NCBI GenBank assembly: GCA_964615375.1
Contig: CAZTOW010000001.1
Span: 310,001-374,000, forward strand
DNA: 64,000 nucleotides
Direction of reading: 5' to 3'
DNA from: CAZKWG01 sp964615375
GTDB lineage: Bacteria > Myxococcota_A > UBA796 > CAZKWG01
Part shown: positions 33,612 through 42,678 of the stretch, piece after piece
Layout of the letters: each line of letters starts with the position of its first letter
How positions within the stretch are numbered: the stretch's first letter is position 1
Translations under genes and position numbers: made by a program
Notes under the pieces: model-generated
Database searches by the model: none
Seen by the model: only the letters and a program-made list of their open reading frames with translations
What the model was told of the DNA's origin: nothing

Positions 33612-35621
33612 GTGCGAGCTGCAGCTGGACTCTCCCTGACCGTCGCGATGAGCGCGGTGGTGTATCTGGGAGAAGGGTGTACCTCAGGTACGCGCGAGCA
33701 GCGGGATCGGATCAGCGTCCTCATCGTCAGCCTGGACGGCGTGCGGGCGGACGCGCTGGAGCCCTACGGCGCCACGCGGGCCTCCACCCCCGGCCTGCGC
33801 GCGCTGGCCGACCAGGGCGTGCTCTTCGAGCGGGCCTACTCCGCCTCTCCGCTCGGGCTCCCCGCGCTCGGCACCCTGCTCACGGGCATGAACCCGCCGG
33901 GCCACGGCCTGCGCGACGCTCGCGGCGCCACCCTCTCGCCGGACGTGCTCACCCTGGCCGAGCAGTTCCTGGACCGGGGCTACGTCACCGCCGCGTTCAC
34001 CGGCACCGAGGCCGCTGAGGCCCGCTGGGGCCTGGATCAGGGCTTCGCCCTCTGGTCGGACCGCGACAGCGCCGGGGCGCCCCAGGGCGAGGCGCGCGGG
34101 GCCGCCGAGGTGGTGGACGACGCCATCGCCAGCCTGGGCCTGATGCAGGGCCCGATCTTCGCCTTCGTCGAGCTCCCCGGCGCCATGGGGCCCGAGGAGG
34201 GCTACGACGCGCGGCTGACGGCCGTGGACGGCGAGCTGAGGCGCCTGGCCTCCTTCTGGGATCGCGCCTTCCCCGACAACGTCCTGGTCGTCACCGCCGA
34301 TCACGGCCTGGCGATGGGCGAGGGCGGCGAGCACGGGGCGGGCGCGCTGCTGACCGACGCCACCCTGCGCGTGCCCCTGCTGGTGCGCGGCGTGGGCGCG
34401 GCCTCCGAGCGCGTCCCGGTGGGCGAGCGGGTCTCCGATCCGGTGGGCGTGCTGGACGTGGCGCCCACGGTGCTGAGCCTGGCCGATCTGCGCGTCCCGC
34501 GCCGGCTGGAGGGCAACGACCTGCTGGACGAGGGCTCGGAGTTCATCTACTCGGAGGCCACGCTGGGCTGGTCGCGGCTGGGGCTCGCGCCGCTCACGGC
34601 GATGACGCTCCCCGAAGGCCGCTACGTGGAGGGCGCCTGGAGCGCCTGGTACCCGCAGGCCGGCGGGCGGATCTCGGTGCAGGCGGACGTGGCCTACCCC
34701 ACGGAGGAGCTGGCCGAGCTGCTGGCCGAGCTCCGCGAGGATCTCGCGGTCCAGGCCGTCCTGGACGGCGTCCCCGAGCTCAGCGACCCGGGCTCGCTGG
34801 GTGGCGACCTCTACGCGCCCGCGGGCACCGTCGATCCCCGCGACGCCGTCGAGCTCTTCGCCCAGCTCGCCGAGGTCGAGGATCGCATGCAGGCCGGGCA
34901 GCTCTGGCTGGCCGAGCGCCGCCTGCGCGAGCTGGAGGAGCGCACCACCGACGCCTTCGGGGTCACCGCCCTGCGCGCCCAGCTCACGCTGGCCAAGGGT
35001 CGGCTGGACGAGGCCATCGCCATGTTCTCCGAGCTCTATGGGCGCCGCCCCAGCCAGGGCCTCGCGCTGCAGCTCGGGGACGTGCTCTCCAGCGCCGGGC
35101 GCTGGGACGAGGCCGCGCGCTGGTTCGATCTCGTGCTGGCGGAGGACCCCGACCAGCTCGCCGCGCTGGGCGGGCGCGTCCACGTCGCGCTGGCCGCCGG
35201 GGACGTGGAGACCGCCGAGGTGCTCCTGGGCACGGCGGGCGAGCGCCCCGAGCTGGACTGGGCCTGGGCGGAGCTGATGCTGGCCCAGGGCCGCGCCGAG
35301 GACGCCCTCGTCTACGCCACCCGCGCGCTGGAGCGGGCCCCGGGCTCGATGGAGCTGGCGGCGCTGGCGGCCACCCGTTGGGAGCTCGGCCAGCCCGATC
35401 GCGCCCTCGACCTGCTCACCGAGGCGGTGGACGCCGACCCTTACGATCTCGGCCTGCGCGCCCGGCTCGCCACCTACATGCTGGAGCTCGGTCGCGCCCG
35501 CCGCGCCGCGCGCCTCGTGGCGCCGTCGGAGAGCCTGGCTCCAGAGGGTGGGCTGGTGCAGGACCTCTACGAGGAGGCCCAGGAGGCCGCCACGCGGCCT
35601 TGGATGCGGCCTCCGGGCTAG
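33612..35621 (+). CDS. Sulfatase-fold (alkaline phosphatase superfamily) protein with TPR repeats, nucleophile missing
   Basis: I choose the GTG at 33612 because GGAGG lies eight bases upstream and the product then starts with a hydrophobic export signal (about residues 1-22, possibly a non-canonical lipobox ending at Cys23). Residues 35-330 form a sulfatase/phosphatase-like domain with the metal motif SLDGVRAD (Asp42), a SASPLGLPALGTLLTG motif (77-92) and a late VTADHGLAMGEGGEHG metal motif. At the place where active relatives have Cys, Ser or Thr before x-P, this protein has Gly82. It may therefore bind but not hydrolyse. Residues about 410-669 contain several tetratricopeptide repeats. Sulfatase-TPR fusions are known in Myxococcota and Acidobacteria. 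The substrate is unknown. Confidence 0.8.
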   Translation: MRAAAGLSLTVAMSAVVYLGEGCTSGTREQRDRISVLIVSLDGVRADALEPYGATRASTPGLRALADQGVLFERAYSASPLGLPALGTLLTGMNPPGHGLRDARGATLSPDVLTLAEQFLDRGYVTAAFTGTEAAEARWGLDQGFALWSDRDSAGAPQGEARGAAEVVDDAIASLGLMQGPIFAFVELPGAMGPEEGYDARLTAVDGELRRLASFWDRAFPDNVLVVTADHGLAMGEGGEHGAGALLTDATLRVPLLVRGVGAASERVPVGERVSDPVGVLDVAPTVLSLADLRVPRRLEGNDLLDEGSEFIYSEATLGWSRLGLAPLTAMTLPEGRYVEGAWSAWYPQAGGRISVQADVAYPTEELAELLAELREDLAVQAVLDGVPELSDPGSLGGDLYAPAGTVDPRDAVELFAQLAEVEDRMQAGQLWLAERRLRELEERTTDAFGVTALRAQLTLAKGRLDEAIAMFSELYGRRPSQGLALQLGDVLSSAGRWDEAARWFDLVLAEDPDQLAALGGRVHVALAAGDVETAEVLLGTAGERPELDWAWAELMLAQGRAEDALVYATRALERAPGSMELAALAATRWELGQPDRALDLLTEAVDADPYDLGLRARLATYMLELGRARRAARLVAPSESLAPEGGLVQDLYEEAQEAATRPWMRPPG

Positions 35622-35623
35622 GT

Positions 35624-36307
35624 CTATTCGTATCGGGTGCCCGCCACCTCGAGCGCGCTCACCAGGTGCTCGTGCTCGTAGTGGTTGAGCGAGTCGCCGA
35701 GGATGATCATCACGGCGGAGGTCACGGTGTCGGCGGGCAGCCCGTTGTCGCCCGTGTCGGCGTCGCGCAGGCAGGCGCTCGGGTAGGCGGCGGCCACGTC
35801 GCTCAGCGCGCTGGCCTCGCTGGCGAGGTGCTCGGGCAGCAGGTCGTCGAGCCCGCCCACCGCCCTCCACTGCGCGCTGTCGGCGGCGTAGCTGTAGCGC
35901 GTCACGCCCCCGCCCAGGTCCTCGGCCGTGGCGACCGTGGCGTCGGCCACGATGACCTTGTAGCTGGCGCCGTCGCAGCCCAGGTCCAACACCAGGTTGT
36001 AGTAGGGCGTCGTGCTGCCCGTCACCAGGCTGGTCTCCACGCTGAGGCCGTCGAGCTCCCCGAGCGCCAGCCCGTCCCAGCCCGGCAGCCCGGCGATGGC
36101 CTTGTTGCCCGTGCCCGAGCCGTTGAATCCGCCCACCTCGTTGTCCCCCGCCTCCGTGCGCAGGGTGAGCCCGTCGGAGACCGTGGCCGAGGCGTCGTTC
36201 ACGCTCAGGTCGAGGATGTCGGAGAGCGAGGCCGGCTCGTCGCCGGAGTCGTTCCATCCGTCGAGATCGCAGGCGCAGAGCAGGGTGAGGGGGAGAAGGG
36301 CGCGCAT
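35624..36307 (-). CDS. Hypothetical lipoprotein
   Basis: The ATG at 36307, with AGGAG six bases upstream, gives 227 residues with a lipoprotein signal (LPLTLLCAC, Cys13) and an acidic mature N-terminus. The rest is Gly/Asp/Thr-rich and beta-prone with two Cys (in LGCDG and SACLR) that may form a disulfide. I recognise no family. It converges with the sulfatase-like gene, with two bases between the stops. Confidence 0.75.
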   Translation of the reverse strand: MRALLPLTLLCACDLDGWNDSGDEPASLSDILDLSVNDASATVSDGLTLRTEAGDNEVGGFNGSGTGNKAIAGLPGWDGLALGELDGLSVETSLVTGSTTPYYNLVLDLGCDGASYKVIVADATVATAEDLGGGVTRYSYAADSAQWRAVGGLDDLLPEHLASEASALSDVAAAYPSACLRDADTGDNGLPADTVTSAVMIILGDSLNHYEHEHLVSALEVAGTRYE

Positions 36308-36372
36308 GGGGACTCCTGGGCGAGGACGGGATTTTAGCATGGGTGGGGGCGCATGGATCGGCGGGAGCGGCC

Positions 36373-38580
36373 TCAGCTCTTCGCGTCTGCGCGGTCCAAA
36401 TCCAGTGTGAGGTTCATGTGCCTCTCGAGCCAGGCTCCGGCGGCGACGAGACGAGGATCAGGAGAGGAGCAGAAGTGCGCAACATACGGCCTCCAGTCGA
36501 GATTCCAGAGCTGCAGGATTGGACGGATCAGCATGATGTACACACCGAACCGTAGAATCGGGTTGGGGTTGCTCGATTTGGATTGGGTGGTGGTCTTGGG
36601 CAGCAGCGTCGGCGCCACGTCAAGCATGCGGTCCCATCGGATCCGTTCAGGAGGCCAGCTTTGGAGCATCGCGCGCACGCTTTGGGCATAGAGAGCCTTG
36701 TTGCTGCTCAAGGAGAAACTCAAGAAGCGATGGTGAACAGAGAGCATGGCCACGCCGCTGTACCGGTTCTCGAACAGGAGCGGCCCCAGGCGCGTGATCA
36801 GGGCCTGCTCATCGTCCTCGGCGAGGCCTGGCTGCTCCTGGATCAGGTCCATCAACAGGATGGCGTACTCGGCGCCATACCGGCCCGGCCTGCGCGAACG
36901 TCTCAGCACCGCCTGGGCCAGCTCGTGCAGCTTCGCGTCCTCGGCGTGGATCACGCCGAGATACCCCGCCGCGAAGGTGACCACCTCGGGGCTCGCGGCG
37001 CCAAAGGGGTTGGCCAGCAGGGCGCGCCAGCGCTCCGGGTCGCGGCAGGTCTCGATGGCGGCGAAGTACTCCGCCAGGGATCGGTGCACGAAGGCCCAGC
37101 CGCTCGAGGGGCTCCGCACCAGGATCGCCGTGTCCCGCTCCAGCAGGTCCAGCAGGGTCCGCGCGCGTCGCTCCGCGCCCTCCTCCCCGCGCGCGGCCTC
37201 GATGCGGGTGAGGCCCTCCAGCAGCGAGGGAGGCGAGATCCAGGCGCCCTGGCGCTCCACCGCCCAGACCGCCAGCGGCCCCAGCACGCGCAGCGCGTCC
37301 GCTCGCGTCGCCCGGCGTTGCGCCGCCGTCGGGGCCATGCTGCGCGCCCGGGTCCATCGGTCTACCAGCAGCTCGCCCATGCGGTAGTACAGCTCGATCC
37401 TGCGCTCGGGGAGTCGGCCGTCCAGATCCCAGAGGATCACCAGGAAGATGAGCAGCAGGGGGGTCGCCGCCATGTCGCTCAGGTTCGGGTCGCTGGTGAT
37501 CGCGCCGAACACGGCCTCGGGATCAATCCGTTGCAGGGCGCCTGGACGGTCCCGAAGCGCCGCGACCCGCTGCACGAAGGCCCTGATCTCCCCCTTGTCA
37601 GGCCCGCGGCAGCTCACGATCTCGAAGCTCGCCTGGTCCCCCTCGCGCAGGTCGTCCACCACGCTCATCCGTCCGGAGATCACGACGGCCCGCGGCGCGT
37701 CCTCGCCCTTCCAGCGCGCGATCTCCGCGAGCACCTCCCGGCGACCGGCGGCCTCCCGCAGCTCGTCCAGCCCGTCCAGCAGCAGCACCACCTCGGCCCA
37801 GCGCCCCGTCATGGCGCCGGCCTCGGGCAGGCCGCGCTCGCTCAGCCAGGAGAGGATGAACTCCTTGAGCGGCCGGATCTCGCGCTGGCGCGCCGCGCCA
37901 TAGTCCGCGAGCGGCACCAGGACGGGCACGCCCCCGCCCACCCCGAGGGGATCGGCGCTGCCCTCGCCGTAGACCAGGGCCATGTGTCGCAGGGCCGTGG
38001 TCTTTCCGGCGCCCGGGTTGCCCAGGATCAGCCAGCGACGCGGGCCCGAGCGCGCGGCGTCCGGCTGGATGGGGACCAGATCCATGTAGACGTCGCGGAG
38101 GGCCAGGGTCGACGACTCCGGCTTGCCGGGGATCAGACCCGTCAGGTCGAGCGTGGCGTTGTGTTGGACCGCCCACGCACGCAGCGCCTCGGCCAGGGCA
38201 GGCCAGTCGCCTGTACGGTTGGCAGCGCGGACGTCGATGGTGAGCGACGGGGAGATGGTCAGGTCATTGGCCTGCCGCCGGATGGCGTGGTAGCCCTCGG
38301 GGCTCGTCGCGAGCAGGGCCACGACGGTGTCGGTCGGCACGAGCAGATCGCGCATCGCGTTGAGCTCACGGAGCTGCTCGATCCCGTCGTGCTCGCCGTC
38401 GATGCGGAGCAGGATCACCTCTCGTCCGGCGCCGACTGAGGCGCGAATCGCGGCCTCGACCTCGCCCCAGCAGCCCGGATCGACGCGCCCGATGACGATG
38501 GCGGCGCGGCGCGACGTCGTCGCCAGGATGAGATCGAGCCGCTCGCGCACGGCGGCCGGGGTGCCGGGAAGTGCCGCCAA
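36373..38580 (-). CDS. NACHT-type STAND NTPase
   Basis: The product (about 735 residues) has a central NACHT domain. Walker A is GNPGAGKTT (187-195), followed by Walker B LLLDGLDEL (266-274) with the doubled acidic end typical of NACHT, then helical and winged-helix parts including FVHRSLAEYFAA. The N-terminal 170 residues form a Rossmann-like sensor or effector domain that I cannot name; the C-terminus (about 540-735) is helical. The start is uncertain. The frame is open through the end of the preceding ATPase gene, whose stop lies six bases before a TTG at 38580; a GTG at 38550 is the alternative. Bacterial NACHT proteins are often phage-sensing defence NTPases, so defence is likely, but nothing here proves it. 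Confidence 0.83.
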   Translation of the reverse strand: MAALPGTPAAVRERLDLILATTSRRAAIVIGRVDPGCWGEVEAAIRASVGAGREVILLRIDGEHDGIEQLRELNAMRDLLVPTDTVVALLATSPEGYHAIRRQANDLTISPSLTIDVRAANRTGDWPALAEALRAWAVQHNATLDLTGLIPGKPESSTLALRDVYMDLVPIQPDAARSGPRRWLILGNPGAGKTTALRHMALVYGEGSADPLGVGGGVPVLVPLADYGAARQREIRPLKEFILSWLSERGLPEAGAMTGRWAEVVLLLDGLDELREAAGRREVLAEIARWKGEDAPRAVVISGRMSVVDDLREGDQASFEIVSCRGPDKGEIRAFVQRVAALRDRPGALQRIDPEAVFGAITSDPNLSDMAATPLLLIFLVILWDLDGRLPERRIELYYRMGELLVDRWTRARSMAPTAAQRRATRADALRVLGPLAVWAVERQGAWISPPSLLEGLTRIEAARGEEGAERRARTLLDLLERDTAILVRSPSSGWAFVHRSLAEYFAAIETCRDPERWRALLANPFGAASPEVVTFAAGYLGVIHAEDAKLHELAQAVLRRSRRPGRYGAEYAILLMDLIQEQPGLAEDDEQALITRLGPLLFENRYSGVAMLSVHHRFLSFSLSSNKALYAQSVRAMLQSWPPERIRWDRMLDVAPTLLPKTTTQSKSSNPNPILRFGVYIMLIRPILQLWNLDWRPYVAHFCSSPDPRLVAAGAWLERHMNLTLDLDRADAKS

Positions 38581-38585
38581 TGGCG

Positions 38586-39995
38586 TCAGCGCCCCGCCCT
38601 CTCGAGCAGGGCGCCGCGCTCGCGCACCGACTCGACGAGCAGCTCGTGGGGGCGATACCACAGGTCGCCGTTCGGGTAGGCGGCGATGAAGTTCGTGAAC
38701 AGCAGCTCGTCGGCCAGCTCGCCGTGGCTCGCGGTGCCCGAGCTCAGCACGTCGAACAGGATCCGCACGCGCTCGCTCGTGAACGCGCCGGTGAGCTCCT
38801 GACGGCGCTGCTTCAGCGACCCTTCCAGGTCAGCCTCCGCGATGTGGCGCCGACGCGCGCTGATCGCCTCCAGCTTCGCGAGCTCGAGCAGCGTCAGGAA
38901 CTCACGCGGCGTGCCCGAGCTCATCAGCGCCGCCTGGTCGAGGAGCTTGTCGGAGATGATGTCTTCAGCCACCTGGAAGTGGGCGCGTCGGCGGATGAAG
39001 ATGTCCACCATCTCTCGAATCCCGGCCGGGTTCGGCGTGGGGCGGGTGAAGGGGGGCGAGAGGATGGGCACGTTGCTGAGCGGCTCGGGGCGCAGCGTCC
39101 CGGGGAGCCGCGAGAAGTGGGGCGAGCTGCGGAGCTGCATGGGCCCGGTCATGACCAGCGGAGCCTGAAGCTGCTCCAGCAGCTCCGGCTGGGAGAGCGC
39201 GAGCTGAACGTCGGAGAGCTGCTGCAGCTTGTCCAGGCCCTCGACCAGCACCAGCACCGGCCGCTGCTCATGAGCCTTGAGCTCGTCGAGGATGCCGTTG
39301 ACGCCGTCGAGGACACGCTGCGCGTCATCCATCTTGTCAGCCGACACATACTCGCCGAGCGGACCGCTCACGGCGGCGCGCGCTGCGTTCATCCGCGCGC
39401 GAAGCTGACTGTCCGCGGCGCGCGCGATGGCGCCTGCGCCGGCCGCGATGGTCGGCACGGCCTCGGCAGGCACAGCCACCTCTGCAGACGGAGGAAGGAC
39501 GAGCTGGGAGATCGCTGGCGCGGCCTCCAGGAGCTTCGAGAGCGCCTCAGCGCCGACGCCAAGAGCCTGGAGCGCCCCGGAGAACAGCGCTCCCGCCCGG
39601 GTCCATCCCGCGCCTGGAGCGGTGAGGGGAGCGCCCGGGTTCTTGCGATCGTGGAGGGCGCGCAACGCGGCGGCGCCAATGTGGACGCAGATGGGCAAGG
39701 TCGCGCTGCCCGGGGGGAGGACGGCGGCCAGATCGAGCCTCAGCGGTGCCCACTCCAGGAAGAGCAGCTCGGCGAGGCGCGCGAGCTCCGTTGATTTTCC
39801 GCTGCCTCGGGCTCCGCAGAGCAGGACCTTGAGCTGCTCAGGACGCTCGTCGGACCGGATCCGCTCGGACAGGCGCTCGGATGGGCTCTTGTACCGAGGC
39901 GCATAAAGCGCGCCGACGTCCTCGACGGGGATGGCATAGTAGGGATCGAAGGTGCGGCTGAGCCTCCTCCAATAGCTGTAGAATTCGGCGTCCAT
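38586..39995 (-). CDS. P-loop ATPase, AAA/STAND-like, partner of the NACHT protein
   Basis: The ATG at 39995 has AGGGAG seven bases upstream and gives 469 residues. Walker A is GARGSGKST (61-69); a Walker B-like LVLVEGLDKL (about 250-259) has Asp but lacks the second acidic residue usual for catalysis. The C-terminal half has helical AAA lid-like sequence, SGTPREFLTLLELAKLEA and a winged-helix-like end with DLWYRPHELLVESV. Between the Walker motifs there is an Ala-rich stretch of about 100 residues. It is upstream of, and probably translationally coupled to, the NACHT gene. I read the two as one functional unit; a role in conflict with phages or plasmids is inferred. Confidence 0.78.
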   Translation of the reverse strand: MDAEFYSYWRRLSRTFDPYYAIPVEDVGALYAPRYKSPSERLSERIRSDERPEQLKVLLCGARGSGKSTELARLAELLFLEWAPLRLDLAAVLPPGSATLPICVHIGAAALRALHDRKNPGAPLTAPGAGWTRAGALFSGALQALGVGAEALSKLLEAAPAISQLVLPPSAEVAVPAEAVPTIAAGAGAIARAADSQLRARMNAARAAVSGPLGEYVSADKMDDAQRVLDGVNGILDELKAHEQRPVLVLVEGLDKLQQLSDVQLALSQPELLEQLQAPLVMTGPMQLRSSPHFSRLPGTLRPEPLSNVPILSPPFTRPTPNPAGIREMVDIFIRRRAHFQVAEDIISDKLLDQAALMSSGTPREFLTLLELAKLEAISARRRHIAEADLEGSLKQRRQELTGAFTSERVRILFDVLSSGTASHGELADELLFTNFIAAYPNGDLWYRPHELLVESVRERGALLERAGR

Positions 39996-40112
39996 TTGTC
40001 GCTCCCTGACCGGCATCTATCCGCTCTGGAGGGCCGCTGCGAGGCGTTCGAGACGCCCAGCCATGTGCGCTGGCGGGCGTTACGAGGTGACCGTGAACCT
40101 GGACCGCGACCC

Positions 40113-41189
40113 ATGACCCCCGCCCCCCGCGGCCACGTCGCCGCCCGCAAGGTCCTGCTGGTCCTCGCCCTCTGCGAGCGGGCGGGCCTGCGCCGGGCCG
40201 AGCTCCTGGCGGCGCTCTCGCTGAGCGAGGCCGACGTGGCGGACCCTGACGCCTGGGTGCCGCAGGAGGCGTGGCGGCGGGTCTGGGAGATCGCCGTGGC
40301 CCGCACGGGGGACGAGGCGCTGGGGCTGCGGGCAGCGGCGGGCGTAGATCCGGGGTACTTCGGGGTCATCGACTACGCGGCGCGCTCGGCCTCGTGTCTG
40401 CGCGAGGCGGCACCTCTGGCGGCGCGCTATTTCCGGCTGGCGAATTCCTGGGGGCGGCTCGAGCTGCGCCCGGTCGGCGAGGGCCTGGAGGTCGTGCGGC
40501 ACGTCCTGGGCGACGAGCTGGGCTGGCTGCCGCCGCAGGCCGCGGACTTCGCGATGGCCACCATGCTGCGGGTCATGCGCCTGGCCACGGCCCGACCCTT
40601 CGCGCCCGTCCGCGTGAGCCTGCGGCGGCGCGCGCCCGCGGACCCGAGCCCCTGGCGGGAGAGCTTCGGCTGCGCGGTGGAATTCGACGCGGCGGAGGAC
40701 CGGATCGCGCTGGGTCCCGACGCGCTGGCCCTGCCCATGCGCGCCCCCGACGCCCGGCTGCGGGCCCTGGTGGAGGGCTACGCCGAGAGCCTGCTGCGCG
40801 CGCTCGGTGACCCCGACGCGCCGCTCCCTGTCAGGACGCGCCACCAGATCGCCGTGGCCCTGGCCGCCCGCCGCTCGGCCGAGCTGGAGGGGGTGGCCCG
40901 GGGGCTCGGCCTCAGCGGACGCACGCTCCAACGCCGGCTCCAGGAGGAGGGGAGCTCGTTCCGGGCCCTGCTGGACGAGGTGCGCCACGCCCTCGCCACC
41001 CGCTGGCTGCGCGCGGGTCTGAGCCCGGGAGAGATCACCTTCCTGCTCGGCTTCTCCGAGGTGAGCGCGTTCGGGCGGGCCTTCCTGGGCTGGGAGGGCT
41101 GCTCGCCCGCGGCCTGGGCCCGCGCTGGCGCCAGAGGTCCAGAGGATGGCGCCTCCGGTACAGGTGCGGCGGGCGCCGGGGGCCTATGA
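40113..41189 (+). CDS. AraC-family transcriptional regulator
   Basis: The product (about 358 residues from ATG 40113) has an N-terminal arabinose-binding-like domain of the OruR/ArgR-type subgroup (about 15-210, with YFGVIDYAARSASCLREA). A C-terminal pair of helix-turn-helix motifs (about 255-345) includes LSGRTLQRRLQEEGSSFRAL and ITFLLGFSEVSAFGRAF, a classical AraC signature. The Gly/Ala-rich tail after it is unusual. A longer open frame from a TTG at 39996 exists; no Shine-Dalgarno sequence decides between starts. It is divergent from the ATPase pair and followed 20 bases later by a small outer-membrane protein gene, a possible target. Confidence 0.88.
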   Translation: MTPAPRGHVAARKVLLVLALCERAGLRRAELLAALSLSEADVADPDAWVPQEAWRRVWEIAVARTGDEALGLRAAAGVDPGYFGVIDYAARSASCLREAAPLAARYFRLANSWGRLELRPVGEGLEVVRHVLGDELGWLPPQAADFAMATMLRVMRLATARPFAPVRVSLRRRAPADPSPWRESFGCAVEFDAAEDRIALGPDALALPMRAPDARLRALVEGYAESLLRALGDPDAPLPVRTRHQIAVALAARRSAELEGVARGLGLSGRTLQRRLQEEGSSFRALLDEVRHALATRWLRAGLSPGEITFLLGFSEVSAFGRAFLGWEGCSPAAWARAGARGPEDGASGTGAAGAGGL

Positions 41190-41208
41190 GGAGGGGCGGA
41201 GGTGCCCC

Positions 41209-41754
41209 ATGTTCGCGCTCGCCCTGCTCGCCTGGCTCTCGCCCGCCCACGCCGAGACCACCGCCTACGTCAGCTTCTCCGGCGCGCTGGGCTTCCTGCT
41301 GGAGAACATGGGGGACTTCGCTGTCGGCGTCGAGCAGCGCCTCGGGCAGCACCACGGCGTCCTGCTGGAGGGCACCTTCATCCACGTCCACGGCGACCCC
41401 ACCCACGCCACCACCTACGGCGCGCAGCTCGGCTACCGCTACCACTTCGAGCACGCCTTCCTGGGTCTGGTCGCCGGCTACGAGATGGGCGGGGCCAAGT
41501 ACTTCATCGCCGAGCACGGCGGCCCTTACGACGCCTTCTCGATCCGACACCTCAGCCTGGTCCCACACCTGGGCTACCGCTGGGACCTGGGCGAGCACCT
41601 CGCCGTCACCGCCCGCTTCGGCGCGGGCCTGGGGAGCTGGGAGATCCAGCCGGAGGGCGCGGGCACTGAGGCCGAGGCGCAGCTCCTCCGCGATCGTCTC
41701 CAGTTCACCCCGGTCAAGCTGGACAGTGAGCTGTCGCTGGGCTGGCGCTTCTGA
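41209..41754 (+). CDS. Small outer-membrane beta-barrel protein
   Basis: The ATG at 41209 follows GGAGG at six bases. A 16-residue signal peptide (MFALALLAWLSPAHAE) precedes about 165 residues of alternating amphipathic strands with frequent Tyr, Gly and Leu, ending in LDSELSLGWRF. A terminal Phe after Arg is typical of outer-membrane barrels recognised by BamA. Eight strands can be drawn, so an OmpW/OmpA-like barrel is likely. It is cotranscribed or closely linked with the AraC regulator. Confidence 0.78.
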   Translation: MFALALLAWLSPAHAETTAYVSFSGALGFLLENMGDFAVGVEQRLGQHHGVLLEGTFIHVHGDPTHATTYGAQLGYRYHFEHAFLGLVAGYEMGGAKYFIAEHGGPYDAFSIRHLSLVPHLGYRWDLGEHLAVTARFGAGLGSWEIQPEGAGTEAEAQLLRDRLQFTPVKLDSELSLGWRF

Positions 41755-41847
41755 GGCGCGCCTCTTCAGGTTGACATCGGTCCTGCTCACGCCACCTTCA
41801 AGATGGTGAGAGGGACCTCCGAAAACAATCTGAAGAGAGGGTGAGCC

Positions 41848-42624
41848 ATGCTATACCTGCTGGCCCTGGTGGCCTGTGACACCGTGGAGTGCGAGAAGGG
41901 CTTCGAGCGACGCGAGGACGGCCTGTGTTATCAGATCGGCGAGACGGGCGCGCCTCTGGACACAGGCCAGCCCGACAGCGCCGAGCCTGAAGAGAGCGAA
42001 GCTCCAGAGACGGGCGGCGAGACGGCCGACTCCAGCCCCGTCGAGACGGGCAGCGAGCCGGGTGGAGAGACGGGCGACAGCGCCGGAGAGGAGCCGACCA
42101 CGTTACAGGAGGTGATGGACGACCTCGGCGACTGCGAGCTCACCGTGGCCGACGGGGCCTTGGACCTGGATCGGCACTGTGTACACGACTTCTGCGTCGG
42201 CGACACGGTCGCGGACGCCGCGGCGCTCTTCGGCGAGCCGGACGACACCGTGGTCTATTTCATCCGCTACGAGGGCTACACCTACACATCGACCTACCAG
42301 GTGTGGGCCAACGGGATCACCCTGTATTTCGACGACGCAGACGACGACGGTGTTCTGGCCGACAGTGACCACGCCACCTCGATCGCGATCGAGCTGCCCT
42401 GGGGGGGCGGAACGGACGAGGGCCTCGGGCTCGGCGCCAGCATGTCCTGCTTCATCGAGGCGCTGGGCTACCCTGACCAGGCGGATTTCTGGTCCGTAGA
42501 CGGCGACTATCGGATCAACACGGCCTTCTGGGTCCTTCGGCAGCTTTGGGTCTATGACGACTCCCTGAACGGCACGGGCGAGTTCGGGATCTCCGACGGG
42601 CTGGTCGACCGTATCTTTCTGTAA
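41848..42624 (+). CDS. Hypothetical lipoprotein
   Basis: The ATG preceded by GAGGGTGAG encodes a short lipoprotein signal (LLALVAC, Cys10). Residues 30-90 are an acidic Glu/Thr/Gly/Ser spacer with ETG motifs like those in the Gly-Glu lipoproteins. The C-terminal domain (about 90-258) starts with a Cys-containing segment (DCELTVADGALDLDRHC). It contains DTVADAAALFGEPDD followed by aromatic strands, a pattern reminiscent of BamE/SmpA-like or PepSY-like small domains, without certainty. No enzyme motif is visible. Confidence 0.78.
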   Translation: MLYLLALVACDTVECEKGFERREDGLCYQIGETGAPLDTGQPDSAEPEESEAPETGGETADSSPVETGSEPGGETGDSAGEEPTTLQEVMDDLGDCELTVADGALDLDRHCVHDFCVGDTVADAAALFGEPDDTVVYFIRYEGYTYTSTYQVWANGITLYFDDADDDGVLADSDHATSIAIELPWGGGTDEGLGLGASMSCFIEALGYPDQADFWSVDGDYRINTAFWVLRQLWVYDDSLNGTGEFGISDGLVDRIFL

Positions 42625-42678
42625 CACGATGGGGCGCCGCGCCTGTGCAGGCGCCTCCTCGTGTGGCAAGCTCTCTGC

